A stretch of DNA of 64,000 nt from Lepisosteus oculatus. Taxonomy: Eukaryota; Chordata; Actinopteri; Semionotiformes; Lepisosteidae. Made by a program: the position numbers and the translations under genes. The stretch is taken from the NCBI RefSeq assembly GCF_040954835.1, contig NW_027168320.1:337501-401500 (forward strand), read 5' to 3'. The notes beneath the pieces were generated by a model. The model was given only the letters and a program-made list of their open reading frames with translations, did no database searches and was not told where the DNA came from. Position 1 is the stretch's first letter. Each line of letters opens with the position of its first letter. This document shows positions 42,371 through 52,176 of this stretch, piece after piece.

Positions 42371-42528
42371 TTGGACATGAAAAGTGCACGATAAATGCCA
42401 TTTCTCATCATTTCTCTTGGCATCAGTTCTGCTATCAAATGGGACGGAGGCAACGGGCTCAGAGAGCAGGTTAAGTGCACACCGAACGCAGATGTGTCCA
42501 AGTGTCTGTAAAAGCGCGGTGCTCCGCT

Positions 42529-42602
42529 GGCGCTGTTCCCTAGTGGCTTAAAGTGCCCGCCTAGTAAGCAGGCGATCCTGGGTCTGAATACCAGCGGTGC
42601 CT
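42529..42602 (+). pseudogene. tRNA-Thr-like pseudogene, array B unit 1
   Basis: Same decayed form as in array A, but the anticodon loop is CTAGTAA, so AGT is kept. The D stem is still broken. Confidence 0.75.
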
Positions 42603-42845
42603 CTCTCCGTGTCTTGTTGTGCCGAATGTCTCATTTCAGACAAACATGTACAGCTTGGTTCAGTTTAATGCAAGAATTCATTTCCTTTCTGGAATAACTT
42701 GTTTTTGAAGAAATCCATACAGCTTGTGAAAGATGAAATCCATTTCTTGGTTGTCAGTGGAAAAAGATTGCCGGCTGCAAGAAGCGCAAGTGATTGTTTT
42801 CTTTGACCAGAAACCTGCAAATGTAGGGAGCACAAGCAGCTGTCA

Positions 42846-42851
42846 GTCTCT

Positions 42852-42912
<61 letters not shown>

Positions 42913-42919
42913 AGGGACG
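42846..42919 (+). tRNA. tRNA-Asn(GTT), array B unit 1
   Basis: All stems pair, including T stem GGTGG/CCACC. The T loop is TTCAAGC. This is one of the two best Asn copies and probably functional. Confidence 0.94.
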
Positions 42920-44453
42920 CGTGTCTCAGTTTTTCCAATGTAAACATCATCACCGCTAAAGATGATGGCGCAGAAGGCTCCACAGTCGAAACGTTGTGCT
43001 TCTTTTCTTCTTTTTTCAGCATGGAGTAAACCTTTGCTTGATCCTTTGCAGCCTACGCATGCTGACACAGCTGCCTTTCTCTTAACGCGCCTCAATCATT
43101 ATTCACCAAAACCATCAGCAGAATGTGTCGCCTTTGTGGTGATGTCACTCCTCTGCTTCACAAATGTCCTTAGTGACGGACCATTTCTTTCTGCCATTTT
43201 TCCGGAGCGGTTATTGATTGCTCCATCATTTCCCTCATACTTTCCATCCCTAGATTGAAAAAAAAACAGAAACAGGCTGACAGGACGACAATCAAATTGC
43301 AAAAACTCATCAAAGCACTCAATAGAGTATTTGAATCCACAAGTAGCTACGAGCAACTTTGTCCTGGCTTGCATGAAAGTCGGAAAATGTCAAAAAGAAA
43401 AAGATGGTGGCTTTTTCATATTTGTTCTTTCATTTTTAGTTCGTTGGCTCTTCTGTCCATTGTCCTCCTGCCTGGCTCTTGACCTGTGACTGTCTGAACG
43501 CACACATTAGACTTTCAGGCAGGGGATTTGTCCTGAGCCTCTGTGAAAGACCCACCCACCCCCATAAATAACTGCTCTAGAAACACATGAATGCAAAACT
43601 AAACCACAGCTTAAAGAGGAGCTCCAACTCAGTGCCATACTAATGTAAACGAAGTAATACTAAGACATGTTCTTATGGATTTGTCTTACCTTGAGATATG
43701 TAATTGGATTTCAGGATTAACTTCCTCATTCAATGTAGTGGTGATTCTTTGCCTGGTCAGTACCTGGGTGGGAGACCTCCAGCGAACAATTAAGCTTGCT
43801 GCTGGAAGTGGTGTTAAGAGACTCTTAGGATCTTCCAGAGGTCTCTGTCCAATAGCACTAGTTGCCTTAGAGCTGGCTCAAACATTGCTCAAGAGTCTAC
43901 CTTTCACAGATGCGCAAAGATGAATGATGGGGGTGCACGCTTCAAGGAGCCTTCCAACTGTAGGGACCGATTAGAGACGATCCGTAGCATGTGTTCGTTT
44001 CCATATACGCCCCGTGTCTCAACGGTAGGACAGAGTCAAATACTGCCTCGACACGTAACAGCGTTATATTAAACCGCAGGACTTGAGGGCTGTTTTGTTT
44101 GAATGTTCAAGGCATTGGTAAGAACGTAGGTCAAGGGCCATTGGTGCATCTCCTGTAACTGGAGCAAAAATGCTATTCAAAGTGCAGTGACTAAAATCGT
44201 CGTCCACATGTCTCCGTTGTTGATTGCTTTCTGTCTAAGAACGTTCTGTTTTCATGTCCGAACGGGGAGACTTTATCATTCCAACTTGAAGCCACCCTTA
44301 AGTCCTCTGAGGTGTGTGTGTGTGTGCTTGCACGTATGGCGTAAAAGGTTTCTTAAACGGAGAGCGAACTTGAAAAAAGTTGCCTCCGCTGCCGCCGCCG
44401 CCTCGCACTCCCTGTTCGATTGTAGCAAAAAGGCAGCGACCGCGGCGCTCGCT

Positions 44454-44535
44454 GTAGTCGTGGCCGAGTGGTTAAGGTGACGGACTTGAAATCCGTTGCG
44501 GTCTCCCCGCGCAGGTTCAAATCCTGCTGACTACG
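44454..44535 (+). tRNA. tRNA-Ser(TGA), array B unit 1
   Basis: Complete class II tRNA with anticodon TGA. It differs from 18317-18398 by CCTGCTGAC (a G-T pair in the acceptor) and one variable-arm base. It is probably functional; the nearest T run downstream is short. Confidence 0.9.
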
Positions 44536-45707
44536 GCGTCCTTTGCATTTGGTTGCGTGCGTGCGTGTAAAAGGACCAGCGCCATTTCGTTTTCGCTGGG
44601 ACCTTTAACACTCTAAATCGCCTGGACCCGCAGCCTGTGAAATCGATTCTTCAGCACCCACGAAGGACGCTTTGCCGCTGGACACAGATACCGATGCTTT
44701 TCTGCAACGAGCTTTCCAGCTGAATTTTCTCGGCAGCTCCGTACTGAACCTGTTCTCCATTGCAACATAGCGGAGGCTCGTCACGTCTATAGCAAGGCTG
44801 TGTAGGACCGCATACGCCACAGTGACTTGTACACAGACCACATGAAAGGCAAGCAAAATACACTTTTAAAATTCCAAAGACTCACAAGGTCAGAGGAACA
44901 GCGATGACCTGAACAGATCTTTTACAGAAATCTAGGTTGACCTTTTTAGAGCTGTAATTGCATTTTTGTTTAATAGAAGATCAAATCTACTCGCATGTAC
45001 CAGCACCTTACAGTTTATTGATGTTAATTCTGTTTAAGTAATAAGATTGCAAATTATTTTGGACTTTAGCCGGTGTTTTTTAGAACAAATTGCTTACACT
45101 TCTGTAAGGAATACGCAGTACGTGCCTTTGTCAGTCATTGCTCACCATACCTGTAACTTTATTATCTAACTCACTTCCTCAAATGGTGAAGGTCCACAAA
45201 CATAAATGAAAAAAAAAACCCTTGATGTAGATGAGGTGCACAAAAAAGCAGCCCCTGATAGCGTATAACACATTTATACTATTGCAGAGACACATGTAAC
45301 ATATATATATATACTGTATATATATATGAAACAGAAATAGAAACAGAAACAGGAATCGCTTACTCACCTGGAGAATCTCTGTAGGAATATCTAGCATTTA
45401 TCAATGGAAATAAAAGCTGCTTTAATACAGTGCATGTTCAAACTCAAACCCTCAGCTGCTGTTCTTGTTTGTTTTGGGACAAATTGCAACTGAGCATCGC
45501 ATGAGCCGTTACGTACCCTTATCTGTTAGGGAATTTCAAGGGAGGAGTTAGGTCAGAATGGGTAGGCTGCAAAACAACAAGTAAAGATTTATTCCAAGAT
45601 GAAACATTGTGGCAGTTTTCTTATCTTTTCAGCATGGACTAAACTTTTACGTGTTCCTTATATGCTATATGTGTATATATTAGCACCAATGTTGTTCTTA
45701 AAAACTA

Positions 45708-45796
45708 ACATGAAATTGTCAGGGACATTCAGCTATATACAAAGACGAGACAGACAAAGTAATAATTCTGTATTAACATGGCCTACATATTGACGC
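45708..45796 (+). repeat. tRNA array B, unit 2, left piece
   Basis: It continues at 54651 after the provirus. The last four bases, ACGC (45793-45796), are duplicated at 54651-54654 as the provirus target site. Confidence 0.95.
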
Positions 45797-46303
45797 TGTC
45801 GTGGAAATTTAACTATCAAGGAAGCCACAAGAGAGAGTTCTCACCTGAGTAAGGTCTTTATTTCAATATTGCAATATTGGGAGCCCTGCTGCCACTTCGC
45901 AAAGTGCATCAGAGACTCAGTTAGTTACAAGCAGTACAGGGTTTTATAAGACGTTGCGCTGTAAAAAAAAGTTCAGCACTTGGTCCCTTCTAAAACTTCC
46001 CCTTTCTCTAAAAGAAAACAAATTACCTCATAGAGCGAGAGAAAAACACTAGATTTGTTATTCAAAGTTTATCTGTTACTTTCAGCTAATTCTAATGACC
46101 CAGACAGCATATATTGTTTTGGTACATTGTCTTCTAAACTAACCCAAACAGTGTACTTTGTTGACGAACTGTTTTCTAAAATTCTGCACATACTGTAGCA
46201 TAGCAGTTATATCCTTGAAATATTATCTAAAAGCACCAATATATTTTTTTGCAAAGCTCTCTACATTTTTAAGAATCAATTAACTCATTAGATTTCCACT
46301 ACA
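45797..46303 (-). mobile_element. 3' LTR of the provirus
   Basis: 507 bp, TG...CA on the minus strand. It contains TATAAAA (45948-45942) and AATAAA (45862-45857), giving U3 of ~355 bp followed by short R and U5. Confidence 0.95.
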
Positions 46304-46304
46304 A

Positions 46305-46316
46305 TTCCCTCCTTTT
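46305..46316 (-). other. Polypurine tract
   Basis: AAAAGGAGGGAA on the minus strand lies just before the 3' LTR and should prime plus-strand DNA synthesis. Confidence 0.8.
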
Positions 46317-46330
46317 ATTCTTGAAAATGA

Positions 46331-47872
46331 TTAAAAATTAGATTCTTCATATGGACTCCCAGGAGGCTCCCATACTTCAGATTCTTCCGTTTTTATCAGA
46401 ATATACTGATGCGCAAACATATTCATTATCATATTGCGAAGCATTGGAATAATACAAGTCGAACAGCAACACAAAAACAGGAAGACAAGTATCACAGCTA
46501 CTATAATTGGTGTTAGTAACTTGAAAAAAAACATTCCCCCCGGCCCAAACAGTGATTCTAACCAAGAGAGAAAAGCAGGTATATCTTTAATGCCTCTTTC
46601 TTTGTCCACCTTGTCTCTCAGTTCTTTCAAATGTTGAATAGCAAGCGTAAGATTTCCGTAATCATTGTCATTTGCTGGAATAAATGTGCAACAGGAGTCT
46701 CCTATTAAAGCACAGACTCCTCCAGATGCTGCATTTTGTAGATCCAGCACGAACCTGTTCTGAAGTGCCATTAATCTAACTCCCCTTAATTCTTGTTTGA
46801 TAGCGTCTAAGCCTTCTAACGTGATGTTAATAAACGAGTACATTTCATAGCGAGTAATTTGTAACCAGCGGGCATTAGCTACTGCCTGAATACTCAGTCC
46901 TGAGGAAAAAATCATTTCAGCTGCAGTAAATAGTCTATGGTCTTCTGGTACTTTAGAAATATCTGGACCATATCTGTCAGCCCAACTGAGAGCGCGTTTA
47001 ACCCTTGACTCCCTCTGAAGGGGCTTCATTGAATTTAACAAGTAAGAGTTTACTGGGACAATGAGAATGGAGTGGTGGAGCGTGACTAGAGCACACACTC
47101 CTCTCCACTGGGGAGGAAGGCTATCATAAACTTTTGCACCACATTGCCAATACCAATCCATCAAAACCATAGTTCCATTAGATAAAGTATGGTTAGTAAC
47201 CGTGGCGCTACAGCCTCCTGTTATTCTTACTGAGGGGCCACGACCTTTATTCTCATAGCAATAAGAGTGATTAACCTTAGAAGGCAGGTAAACTGCTACT
47301 TTAACAGGAGAATCAGTCCAGGTAATGTGATTCTTTAGGTAATCCCACAAAGGAGGACATTCTGCTTTTTTACTGGTAACATTGAAGTGAATAGCAAAAT
47401 GCACTGCTGGGTCTCTGGGAGAAACAAAGCCTAATGCTACTGTAGTAGACTTATTTATCTTCAGGCCGGCTGCATATGGATGCCCCTTTGAGTAGGTCAA
47501 ATACGTTATGGTGAAGGTGGGAAAAGATCTAGGATCTGGCTTTGGAAATCCTGCCACTAGACTTATGCATTCAGAAATGTGACTATCAACTGGTCGGGGG
47601 AAAAGTTGCATGGGTGAGGCTGTAGAATGAGGCATCAAAGCACATACATAACAAGATGCATTAAATTTCTTTAACTGTACAGTATGATTTATAAATTTGT
47701 ACCACAAATTACTCATATCCCCCTCATTATCAGTTTCATTCAGCCAGTTTGTATACAAAGAGGCTTCGCGTTTAGATTCCTCTTCTTTCTCGGTGGTGAC
47801 AGGCCACATAAGAAGAAAAAAAGCTGTGCACATCAGTCCCAAGCAGGTCCCCATCTGTCCTTGTGGAGACAT
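46331..47872 (-). CDS. env: Env: gamma-type retroviral envelope glycoprotein
   Basis: 513 residues from the ATG at 47872, which overlaps the pol stop in TGATG. An upstream in-frame ATG at 48013 lies within pol and gives an unlikely long N terminus. A hydrophobic signal segment covers residues ~8-25. The surface subunit has a CXXC motif (CYVC, near 47642-47653) and several N-X-S/T sites. A furin-type RVKR site lies at 47005-46994. The transmembrane subunit has a heptad region, a CX6CC motif (46714-46688), a membrane anchor near residue 450-475 with a Cys cluster, and a short tail. CXXC plus CX6CC marks covalently linked gamma-type envelopes. The region after RVKR lacks an obvious glycine-rich fusion peptide. 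Confidence 0.93.
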   Translation of the reverse strand: MSPQGQMGTCLGLMCTAFFLLMWPVTTEKEEESKREASLYTNWLNETDNEGDMSNLWYKFINHTVQLKKFNASCYVCALMPHSTASPMQLFPRPVDSHISECISLVAGFPKPDPRSFPTFTITYLTYSKGHPYAAGLKINKSTTVALGFVSPRDPAVHFAIHFNVTSKKAECPPLWDYLKNHITWTDSPVKVAVYLPSKVNHSYCYENKGRGPSVRITGGCSATVTNHTLSNGTMVLMDWYWQCGAKVYDSLPPQWRGVCALVTLHHSILIVPVNSYLLNSMKPLQRESRVKRALSWADRYGPDISKVPEDHRLFTAAEMIFSSGLSIQAVANARWLQITRYEMYSFINITLEGLDAIKQELRGVRLMALQNRFVLDLQNAASGGVCALIGDSCCTFIPANDNDYGNLTLAIQHLKELRDKVDKERGIKDIPAFLSWLESLFGPGGMFFFKLLTPIIVAVILVFLFLCCCSTCIIPMLRNMIMNMFAHQYILIKTEESEVWEPPGSPYEESNF

Positions 47873-50800
47873 CACTCCTGCACTTTGCTCAGTTCGTTTG
47901 TGACCTTTTTGCAGTGGGAAGCATGAATCCAGGGAACCCTTTCCGCGACTTTCACAGCAGTGGCAGTGGTCAGCAGCACCTGGTACGGTCCCCTCCACCT
48001 GAGTGAACACCACTTCTTTCTCCTGAAGTCTTTCACCAGAATCCAGTCTCCTGGCTGGAGGGTGTGGCAGAGGTCCTGGTCTGGTGCAGGCAGCGCAGCT
48101 TTAACCTGTTTATGAATATCACTAACAAGTTTAGACATTTTCCGGCAATATGCTACCAAACACTCGTCTAAGTGGGTGAGGTCTGTGGCCTCCCCCTTTA
48201 CCTCTGGAAGCCCTATTCTCATGTGGCGTCCAGTAAGAATCTCGTGTGGCGAGAGTCCTATGGTGGAATGTGGCCTGGCCCTTAAATACATCAAGACCAA
48301 TGGGAGGCACGTTAACCAATTCATTCCTGTCTCAGCCATCATTTTTGTTAGTTTATTCTTTATGGTCCCATTTATACGTTCCACTGCTCCACTACTCTGA
48401 GGGTGGTACGAACAATGCTGTTTTAAATCAATGCCTAGGCGATTGGCGAGAAAGGCAATGACATTGTTCACAAAGTGGGTACCGTTATCTGAACTAAGTT
48501 TTCCTGGAATTCCCCATCTGGGAATGACATCTTGGAGCAAGTGCTTAGCCACACTTTTAGCATCAGCGTGTTTACAGGGAAAAACTTCTACCCATCTAGA
48601 AAACATGTCTACGATTACCAGGCAGTACTTATATCCGTTACATGGTGTTAATTCAATAAAATCCATCATAAGGTGATCAAACGGATCATCTGGGACGAGG
48701 TGCGCTGAGGCCTGAGTTTTAGTGCCTCGTCCTACATTGTTTTGGGCACAAATGAGACATTTATTGCAAAATTTCTCTGCAAAAGTTGTGAATCCCCTCG
48801 TGTCCCAATGCATACTTACCATACTTACCATCCCTCCTTTCGACACATGGTCTCGCCCATGTGCCATTTTAGCAATGTAGGGGAAGAAATGACGGGGAAG
48901 ACATGGTTTCCCCGTTGGGCCTAGCCAGACCCCATCAGAAAACAAGCCTGACTTTTTCCAGACTGCCTTTTCAGCCGGAGTGGCCAGGGCCTGCATGTCA
49001 GATAGTGAAGCCATTGCGGGCTCAGGGCTGAGAAGGGGAAGTAAAAGTGCAGAAGAAAAAGGGGATACTGCAGCCGCCTTTGCTGCAGCATCGGCTCTGG
49101 AGTTGCCTCTTGAAATCTCATCCGGCAAGTGGGTGTGTGCTGCACACTTGCACACAGCAATAGAGCTAGGTAACAAAATAGCCTCGAGCAAATTGCTTAC
49201 CAGGAGGGAGTGTTGGATCGGCATGCCCTGTGAGGTGAGAAACCCCCTATTCTTCCAGAGAGTACCGAAGTCATGCACAACCCCAAAAGCGTATCTACTA
49301 TCAGTGTAAATAGTAACTGACTTTCCGGTTGCCAGGACACAGGCCCTTGTTAAAGCCAAAAGTTCAGCTGCCTGGGCAGATAAATGCGAAGGGAGGCTAG
49401 CAGCTTCGACAGTGGAGTGGTCGGAGACCACTGCATACCCCACATGACTCAATCCAGTAGTCGGGTCCTTACGAGCTGACCCATCAACATAGAAAAGCAA
49501 CTCAGAGTTAGGAAGGGGAGAAGAAGAGAGATCCTGCCTGGGCGTTACCTGAGAGGTGATGGCCGCCAGGCAATCATGTGGCTCCCCCTCGTCCTGAGTG
49601 GGCAACAAGGTTGCAGGGTTTAACACTGTGCATCGCTCGATAGTAACATGTGGCAAAGATAAAAGGACATGATGGTAGTGAAGAGTAGACGCGGAAGAGA
49701 AATGTGAAGTTTTACTCTGAAGGAGGATAGAAGCCACAGCATGTGGAACCAAAAGCTTCAGCGGACGATAACAAACCAAAGAGGCAGAGGCCATGACAGC
49801 TGCAGCTGCTGCTGCTACAGCTCGTAGACAGGCTGGGAGGCCTCTGGTTACAGAGGTCAGTCGCTGAGAATAATAAGCAACTGGTTTAAGCCGGTCTCCG
49901 TGCTCCTGTAAAAGGACAGCACTGTAGAAACCAGCCTTCTCGTCAACACATAAAGTGAACCCCTTTGTCATATCAGGAATGCCCAAAGCAGGGGCAGACA
50001 TCAGTGCAGTCTTGAGTTCAACAAAAGCGTTTTCCGCTTCTTCAGTCCAAGTCAGTCTGTCAGTCATATTCAGGCCTGAGGTGTGTGCCATGTCAGACAA
50101 TGGCTGTGCTAGTTTTGCATACCCGGGTATCCACGCCCTACAGTAACCTGTGCAGCCTAAGAAGGACATCATCTCCTTCTTGGTGCGGGGTTTTGGAATT
50201 TTTTGGATCGCAGTTATTCGCTCTGTGCCAATGGAGCGTGAATTTTCAGAAATGTCATGACCTAAATATCGTACATTCTTTTTTACAAGCTGCAGCTTTG
50301 ATAGTGAAACTTTATTTCCAGTACTGGCAAGATAATTTAAAAGATCTTTAGTATCCTGAACGCAAGCGCTTTCACTCGGAGAGCAAATCAACAAATCATC
50401 AACATATTGCACTAGTGTACTACCGTTTTTAAACCCAAACCCTGAGAGACAGTCCTGCAATGCAGAGGAAAATATAGTAGGAGCCTCGGCATACCCCTGA
50501 GGCATACGAGTCCAAGTATACTTTTTTCCTTGAAACGTGAAAGCAAACCAGAACTGGGACTCAGAGTGTACTGGGATACTAAAAAATGCATTTGCCAAAT
50601 CTATTACAGAAAAAACCTTTGAGTCCCCGGGGATAGATGACAAAATAGTGGTTGGATTTGGAACAACAGGAGCTCGAGCATATATGGCATCATTTACTGC
50701 TCTTAAATCTTGTACAGGGCGCCAGGATTCCCCATCAGCCTTTTTCACGGGGAACAGCGGAGTGTTACAGGGAGATGTTGGGCAGGGAATCAAAATTCCT

Positions 50801-51981
50801 GTGGCGACCAGCTGTTCGATCACAGGTTTAAGCCCAACCTCAGCGTCTGGCCTGAGCGGATACTGGGGCTTACTCGGCCTATAGGTGGACTTGGGTTTTA
50901 CTTCGAGCGGGGAAGCCCCCTCCATTAATCCCACATCATATTTGTGAGCCGCCCAGAGGGAGCTGGGCACCCCCTCTAGTGCGGGATGGGAGGTGTCAAC
51001 AGAGGTGGACACAAACAATGCACCCATCTGATCATCTGGAGCCGTGAGATGCACCGTCCTCCAGGTCTGAAGGATTGCTGAGTATGGGCACCAACTGGCC
51101 TGGAGGGTGGCATTATATTTAACTCCCCTCCAGTCTGGAGCTGACCACGAACAGCTCTCAACACACCGTTGGACAAAACTGCCCACGTCCTGCCAGCGAA
51201 AACCTGATGCTTTAGCAAGGGAAACATGAGGGTGCGTTCCCGCTCGATAAAGTGTCTTCTGCTCCTCTGTTAAGGTAATAGCTAACGCTGCAAAGTCTGT
51301 CGAAATTAAATACCCATTGCTTTTTATCCTGTCACTACACTGTCCATTCCTGGACCACGCTGCCTCAAATTCTTCATCTGGACCTGCAAAACTAACCCTT
51401 GCTGTACAATGCAAATTGTTCACGTCTTGAAAATCACCTTGGCCTGACCACAGTCTTTTTATTTCTTGTAAAAGAAGCTGTGGTGTTTGTTCCTCATCCT
51501 GCACTAAGTCCCAGCTGTAGTAGTAATCAGGGACCGTGGGTGAGTGTTGCATTAACATGGTGCGTGGCAAGCAATTTTCATTGCGGGTTAGCTCAAGCCC
51601 TTTTTCTGAACAGACAATGGTGAGGCCCATTTTGCAGAGCAAATCTCTGCCACACAGATTAACAGGGCACTCTTTGGAAAGGAGGAAGGAGTGGTTACCA
51701 GGCCCAAACCCATGCTGCTGGCATTCCACTGTCAGGGGTGCAGTAAAATAAGACTTTGTGGGATTACCCGTTACCCCTATTGTTAAAATGGATTTTGAGG
51801 AGGGGTCGAATCTATAGATATTGTCTCTGAGTAACGAATGCGTGGCTCCAGTATCCACTAAAAACTCATAAGGATCTCCATTTATGTATAAAGTGATCTT
51901 GGGTAGCTGGGAAGGGGAAGAGAGGGCAGGTAGGATAAAAGTCTCGGTGCCCTCAGGCCCTACCTCAGCTTGCGATGAACG
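47872..51981 (-). CDS. pol: Pro-Pol polyprotein (protease, RT, RNase H, integrase)
   Basis: An open frame of ~1370 codons after the TGA at 51984-51982, in the same phase as gag. It shows retropepsin (DTGATHSLL), RT with YVDD at 50406-50395, RNase H with YVDGSA and TDSRYAF (near 49308-49287), an integrase HHCC finger (HGRDHVSKGG, CNKCLICAQ), and a DDE core (DFIEL, SDNGTHF near 48489, AVERING). The end is a GPY-type domain (WRGPYQVL). No internal stop or frameshift was seen. It ends in TGA 47874-47872, overlapping env. Expression would need suppression of the upstream TGA codons. Closest in layout to gammaretroviral Pol. Confidence 0.93.
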   Translation of the reverse strand, partial: RSSQAEVGPEGTETFILPALSSPSQLPKITLYINGDPYEFLVDTGATHSLLRDNIYRFDPSSKSILTIGVTGNPTKSYFTAPLTVECQQHGFGPGNHSFLLSKECPVNLCGRDLLCKMGLTIVCSEKGLELTRNENCLPRTMLMQHSPTVPDYYYSWDLVQDEEQTPQLLLQEIKRLWSGQGDFQDVNNLHCTARVSFAGPDEEFEAAWSRNGQCSDRIKSNGYLISTDFAALAITLTEEQKTLYRAGTHPHVSLAKASGFRWQDVGSFVQRCVESCSWSAPDWRGVKYNATLQASWCPYSAILQTWRTVHLTAPDDQMGALFVSTSVDTSHPALEGVPSSLWAAHKYDVGLMEGASPLEVKPKSTYRPSKPQYPLRPDAEVGLKPVIEQLVATGILIPCPTSPCNTPLFPVKKADGESWRPVQDLRAVNDAIYARAPVVPNPTTILSSIPGDSKVFSVIDLANAFFSIPVHSESQFWFAFTFQGKKYTWTRMPQGYAEAPTIFSSALQDCLSGFGFKNGSTLVQYVDDLLICSPSESACVQDTKDLLNYLASTGNKVSLSKLQLVKKNVRYLGHDISENSRSIGTERITAIQKIPKPRTKKEMMSFLGCTGYCRAWIPGYAKLAQPLSDMAHTSGLNMTDRLTWTEEAENAFVELKTALMSAPALGIPDMTKGFTLCVDEKAGFYSAVLLQEHGDRLKPVAYYSQRLTSVTRGLPACLRAVAAAAAAVMASASLVCYRPLKLLVPHAVASILLQSKTSHFSSASTLHYHHVLLSLPHVTIERCTVLNPATLLPTQDEGEPHDCLAAITSQVTPRQDLSSSPLPNSELLFYVDGSARKDPTTGLSHVGYAVVSDHSTVEAASLPSHLSAQAAELLALTRACVLATGKSVTIYTDSRYAFGVVHDFGTLWKNRGFLTSQGMPIQHSLLVSNLLEAILLPSSIAVCKCAAHTHLPDEISRGNSRADAAAKAAAVSPFSSALLLPLLSPEPAMASLSDMQALATPAEKAVWKKSGLFSDGVWLGPTGKPCLPRHFFPYIAKMAHGRDHVSKGGMVSMVSMHWDTRGFTTFAEKFCNKCLICAQNNVGRGTKTQASAHLVPDDPFDHLMMDFIELTPCNGYKYCLVIVDMFSRWVEVFPCKHADAKSVAKHLLQDVIPRWGIPGKLSSDNGTHFVNNVIAFLANRLGIDLKQHCSYHPQSSGAVERINGTIKNKLTKMMAETGMNWLTCLPLVLMYLRARPHSTIGLSPHEILTGRHMRIGLPEVKGEATDLTHLDECLVAYCRKMSKLVSDIHKQVKAALPAPDQDLCHTLQPGDWILVKDFRRKKWCSLRWRGPYQVLLTTATAVKVAERVPWIHASHCKKVTNELSKVQE

Positions 51982-52176
51982 TCAATCCCTTTTTCCCTCC
52001 TGCCAGGGTGAGCTCACGGTTACCTCAGGTGGAGGTGGTGGTGGTAGGTCCCAGTTGTCGCCGCCGCTTCTCCGTTTCGCTGTGTTGTGTTCAGGGCAGT
52101 CACGAGCCCAGTGTCCCGTCTGTCCACACTTGAAGCAAGTCTGGAAGTCCCCTCTCGGGCTTTTGCTTCTTCCTCT
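51982..52176 (-). other. Nucleocapsid zinc-knuckle segment between two in-frame TGA codons
   Basis: Sixty-four codons in the gag-pol frame carry CFKCGQTGHWARDC (52137-52096), a complete CX2CX4HX4C knuckle, and a run of prolines. They are bounded by TGA 52179-52177 and TGA 51984-51982. In gammaretroviruses the knuckle lies inside Gag, so the first TGA separates nucleocapsid from Gag unless it is read through. Confidence 0.9.

Larger units (their letters stand above)
42371..45707 (+). repeat. tRNA array B, unit 1 (partial)
   Basis: Matches array A from inside the unit (TTGGACATGAAAAGTGC) to its right end. The left part with tRNA-Arg is missing. It contains the Thr-like, Asn and Ser(TGA) genes. 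Confidence 0.93.

Noticed and set aside
47873-48013. Env start at the upstream ATG (48013)
   Set aside because: That extension lies inside pol in another frame and would place the signal peptide about 55 residues in; the ATG at 47872 gives a normal leader.
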